Shown here: positions 59,661 to 64,000 of the stretch, one piece after another | Layout: each line of letters opens with the position of its first letter | How positions within the stretch are numbered: position 1 is the stretch's first letter | NCBI GenBank assembly: GCA_022483045.1 | Contig: JAKVOA010000002.1 | Span: forward strand, 124,001 to 188,000 | Source of the DNA: Oscillospiraceae bacterium | GTDB taxonomy: Bacteria > Bacillota > Clostridia > Oscillospirales > Acutalibacteraceae | Direction of reading: 5' to 3' | Length of the DNA: 64,000 nt | The notes under the pieces: generated by a model | Database searches by the model: none | What the model saw: only the letters and a program-made list of their open reading frames with translations | What the model was told of the DNA's origin: nothing | Translations under genes and position numbers: made by a program

Positions 59661-60146
59661 TTATTTGATGACTTGCAAAATCTGATAAACTTTGCGGCCG
59701 GCAGGCACTTCAATTTCCACCTTGTCGCCCTCAACATGACCCAGCAGGCCGGCACCCACGGCGCTTTCGTCGCTGATACGCCCGGAAATCGGGTCAGCCT
59801 CGCTGCTGCCGACAACCATCAGTTTGATTTCGCGGCCGTCGCTGCTGCCCGCGTCAGAAACATGCGCACGCACGGTAGAGCCAACATGAATCTGCTCGTC
59901 GTTCATTTCGCTTTCGGTCAGCACGCGGGCGTTTTTCAGGGTAACCTCTACGTCGGCGATGCGTGCTTCCAAAATTGCCTGCTCGTTTTTCGCTTCATCA
60001 TATTCACTGTTTTCGGAAAGGTCGCCGTAGCCCAAAGCCACTTTGATTTTTTCCGCAACTTCTTTACGTTTTACGCCTTTGAGTTCTTCCAGCTCTTTTT
60101 CGAGCTTTTCGTAGCCTTCTTTGGTCAAAACGGTTTGTTTCTGCAT
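59661..60146 (-). CDS. greA: Transcription elongation factor GreA
   Basis: The 161-residue protein has the N-terminal coiled coil with the conserved start LTKEGYEKLEKELEELKGVKR and the acidic tip GDLSENSEYDEAKNEQA near residue 40. The C-terminal FKBP-like domain ends VGHVEGDKVEIEVPAGRKVYQIL. It rescues stalled RNA polymerase by stimulating transcript cleavage. GAAAAGGTGG precedes the ATG region. It lies upstream of lysS on the same strand. Confidence 0.97.
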   Translation of the reverse strand: MQKQTVLTKEGYEKLEKELEELKGVKRKEVAEKIKVALGYGDLSENSEYDEAKNEQAILEARIADVEVTLKNARVLTESEMNDEQIHVGSTVRAHVSDAGSSDGREIKLMVVGSSEADPISGRISDESAVGAGLLGHVEGDKVEIEVPAGRKVYQILQVIK

Positions 60147-60238
60147 GGTAAAACCACCTTTTCAGGGAGCACGCTCCCGCATTGAGATATACTTATTTAT
60201 TATAATGAATCGTTGTGCGGCTGTCAATGCCGCCGGGT

Positions 60239-60292
60239 GCGCAAAAAAGGCCGCCGGGCCGCCCTTTCTGGGGCAGGGTCCGCGGTCTTTTC
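60239..60292 (-). terminator. GC-rich terminator after dnaJ
   Basis: On the minus strand, a few bases after the dnaJ stop, a long GC-rich imperfect hairpin (GACCGCGGACCCTGCCC against GGGCGGCCCGGCGGCC) is followed by TTTTTT. It would end the grpE-dnaK-dnaJ transcript. Confidence 0.65.
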
Positions 60293-60296
60293 TGTT

Positions 60297-61457
60297 TTAT
60301 TCGCCGAACTTCTGCTTTAATTTATCAAAAAAGCCTTTGCGCCGCTGATAGTTGCGCTCGCCGGTGCTGTCCTCAAACTTGCGCAGCAGCTCTTTTTGCT
60401 TTGCTGTCAAGTTTTTGGGCACTTCCAGCACCATGCGCACATACTGGTCGCCGCGCCCGCGGCCGGAAAGCTTCTGTACGCCCTTGCCTTTCAGCTTAAA
60501 GACATCGCCGGGCTGGGTGCCCTCGCGCACCTGGTAACTGACCTTGCCGTCTAAAGTAGGCACGATCACTTCGTCACCCAAAGCCGCCTGCGCAAACGTA
60601 ATGGGCATATCGCACCAGATATCGTTGCCGCGCCGCTCAAACAGCAGATGCGGCCGCACGCTGATAACCAGGTGCAGGTCGCCGTCGGGGCCGCCGTTGG
60701 CGCCGGCGTTGCCCTGGCCGGGCACATTTAAGACCTGCTGGTTGTCTATGCCGGCGGGCACGTTGACCTCTACGGTCTTGCGCGTGCGCACATGGCCCGA
60801 GCCGTGGCAGCTGGGGCAGGGCGTATCAATCACTTTGCCCGAGCCGCCGCAGCGGTCGCAGGCACGGGTGGTCTGCACGACCCCCATAAAGGTCTTTTGT
60901 GTAACGCGCACCTGACCAGAGCCGCCGCAGGCCGGGCAGGTAGAGGCGCTGGTACCGGCTTTTGCGCCGGTGCCGTGGCAGGCCGGGCAGGCCTCCACCT
61001 TATCATAGGTGACGGTCTTGCGGCAGCCTTTGGCCGCTTCTTCAAACTCAATGATCAGCCGCGTCTCAATATCCGTGCCGCGGCGCGGTGCATTCGGGGA
61101 AGAGCGGCGCCCGCCGCTGCCGCCAAAGCCGCCAAAAGGACTGGCCCCGCCGAAAAACGTATCGAAAATATCGCCAAAATCCACGTCGCCCGCAAAGGGG
61201 CTGCCGCCGCCTGCGCCGCCAAAGTTGGGGTCGACGCCCGCGTGGCCAAACTGGTCATAGCGCGCGCGCTTGTCTTTATTAGACAGCACCTCGTACGCTT
61301 CATTCAGTTCCTTAAACTTTGCCTCGGCTTCTTTGTCGCCGGGGTGCAGGTCCGGGTGATATTTTTTTGCCAGCTTATGGTATGCCTTTTTAATCTCTTC
61401 CTCAGAGGCATTCTTCGGCACGCCCATTACTTCATAGTAATCCTTTTTTTCAGCCAC
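60297..61457 (-). CDS. dnaJ: Chaperone DnaJ
   Basis: The 386-residue protein has the J domain with HPD ([15 protein letters not shown] near residue 27), a Gly/Phe-rich segment (about 78-115), four CxxCxGxG zinc units ([32 protein letters not shown]) and the C-terminal substrate domains. It delivers unfolded proteins to DnaK and stimulates its ATPase. GGAGGGATTTT precedes the ATG. It lies 142 bases downstream of dnaK. Confidence 0.97.
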   Translation of the reverse strand: MAEKKDYYEVMGVPKNASEEEIKKAYHKLAKKYHPDLHPGDKEAEAKFKELNEAYEVLSNKDKRARYDQFGHAGVDPNFGGAGGGSPFAGDVDFGDIFDTFFGGASPFGGFGGSGGRRSSPNAPRRGTDIETRLIIEFEEAAKGCRKTVTYDKVEACPACHGTGAKAGTSASTCPACGGSGQVRVTQKTFMGVVQTTRACDRCGGSGKVIDTPCPSCHGSGHVRTRKTVEVNVPAGIDNQQVLNVPGQGNAGANGGPDGDLHLVISVRPHLLFERRGNDIWCDMPITFAQAALGDEVIVPTLDGKVSYQVREGTQPGDVFKLKGKGVQKLSGRGRGDQYVRMVLEVPKNLTAKQKELLRKFEDSTGERNYQRRKGFFDKLKQKFGE

Positions 61458-61529
61458 AAAAATCCCTCCTCACAGGAAAAACATCCGCTTGGGTAAAAAA
61501 CCGCTGTGCTGCCGGCAGGGCAACAGGGG

Positions 61530-61555
61530 CTTCTTTTTCGGAAGCCCCTGCCGCC
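61530..61555. repeat. Hairpin in the dnaK-dnaJ spacer
   Basis: CAGGGGCTTC and the opposed GGAAGCCCCTG form a strong stem around a TTTTTC loop. No T-run follows on the coding strand, so it more likely stabilises or processes the dnaK transcript or tunes dnaJ expression than terminates it. Confidence 0.55.
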
Positions 61556-61599
61556 TGCTGTCTGTAACAATCTTTTGTATCTTAAAAAACGTACAGGAA

Positions 61600-63489
<1,890 letters not shown>

Positions 63490-63567
63490 TTATTCCCAAA
63501 TACGGGTCAAGTACTTATTTTCGTAAAGAATTTATTTGAAACGCGCTTTTGCCGCGCGTTGTACAGG

Positions 63568-64000
63568 CTAATTTGCGACTTTCACCATGGCGTGGCGCAC
63601 CACTTTGTCGCCCAGGCGGTACCCTTTCTGGTAAACCTCTGCAATGACATTTTCGCCCAGGTCCCCGTCCTCTACATGAGAGACGGCGTTGTGCAGCTGT
63701 GCATCAAACGGCTCGCCGGCCGCGCCCATCGACTCGACCCCCAGCTTTTCCAGTGCGCTTGTCATCTGTTTCTGCACCATCTCGACGCCCTTGCGCAGGT
63801 CCTCTGCAGAGCAGGTCTCCTGCTCCAGTGCGCGCTCTAGGTTATCCGCAACAGAAAGGAACTCTTTCACGGTGTCGGCGGTGGCGTCGGCGTACAGCGC
63901 GGTTTTTTCGCGCTCGGTGCGCTTGCGGTAGTTGTCGTACTCTGCCACGGTGCGCAGCAGCCGGTCTTTTTCCTGTTCCTGCTCGGTCTTGGCGGCGGCC
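63568..64000 (-). CDS. grpE: Nucleotide exchange factor GrpE, C-terminal part (runs off window)
   Basis: The 144 visible residues include the long N-terminal helix (LLRTVAEYDNYRKRTEREK) and the conserved GrpE C-terminal domain (FLSVADNLERALEQ, GAAGEPFDAQLHNAVSHVEDG, ENVIAEVYQKGYRLGDKVVRHAMVKVAN). It releases ADP from DnaK. The frame is open through the window edge at 64000, so the start lies outside. It is the gene upstream of dnaK, as usual in Firmicutes hrcA-grpE-dnaK-dnaJ operons. Confidence 0.95.
   Translation of the reverse strand, partial: AAAKTEQEQEKDRLLRTVAEYDNYRKRTEREKTALYADATADTVKEFLSVADNLERALEQETCSAEDLRKGVEMVQKQMTSALEKLGVESMGAAGEPFDAQLHNAVSHVEDGDLGENVIAEVYQKGYRLGDKVVRHAMVKVAN

Overview
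The window looks like a low-to-mid-GC Firmicutes (Clostridia) chromosome, plausibly Oscillospiraceae/Ruminococcaceae. This rests on purine-rich Shine-Dalgarno sites, the gene order grpE-dnaK-dnaJ and greA-lysS, a two-subunit transketolase, many small ABC/GNAT/MerR/PadR-type accessory genes and no outer-membrane genes. Genus cannot be fixed from sequence alone. No rRNA, tRNA, CRISPR array or intact transposase or integrase was seen.

Region 1 (1-13.8 kb, GC-rich) is a carbohydrate/cyclitol locus. On the minus strand lie an MFS fragment, a SIS isomerase, a CUT2 (ribose/inositol-type) ABC importer, a Gfo/Idh/MocA dehydrogenase and a PfkB kinase, then a second PfkB kinase with a LacI-family regulator. 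On the plus strand lie myo-inositol-phosphate synthase, ribulose-phosphate epimerase and split transketolase. The same 13-base element (GTTACAGTTAACG) occurs twice just inside the ABC/kinase promoter and once just inside the inositol-phosphate-synthase promoter, so the sequence points to one LacI regulon spanning both arms. A kinase-first cyclitol route feeding the pentose-phosphate pathway is a testable inference. A mosaic of intergenic repeats with a 131-base direct repeat lies beside the lacI gene.

Region 2 (13.8-15.7 kb) holds two terminators and a secreted NlpC/P60 peptidoglycan hydrolase.

Region 3 (about 15.7-57.8 kb, lower and variable GC) is an accessory block rich in drug-resistance-like and detoxification genes: Vat-like and two CAT-like acetyltransferases, MATE, several ABC exporters, a lantibiotic-immunity-type ABC with a divergent two-component system, PAP2, GNATs, CPBP proteases, nitroreductase and methyltransferases. 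It also carries a large share of decayed genes: a nonsense-mutated zinc-ribbon protein, a histidine kinase with an internal deletion fused to the Vat gene, two frameshifted genes, an internally deleted adenylate-forming enzyme, a Nim fragment and an hsdR tail. It ends with a ParA/ParB pair next to lysS, which suggests an eroded integrative element. A TetR-GNAT fusion gene has a promoter bracketed by two 17-bp palindromes. A diverged copy of that whole promoter, followed only by the last codons of a second TetR-GNAT gene, sits about 4.3 kb away in inverted orientation.

Region 4 (57.8-64 kb, GC-rich again) is core: lysS, greA, dnaJ, dnaK and the 3' part of grpE, all on the minus strand.
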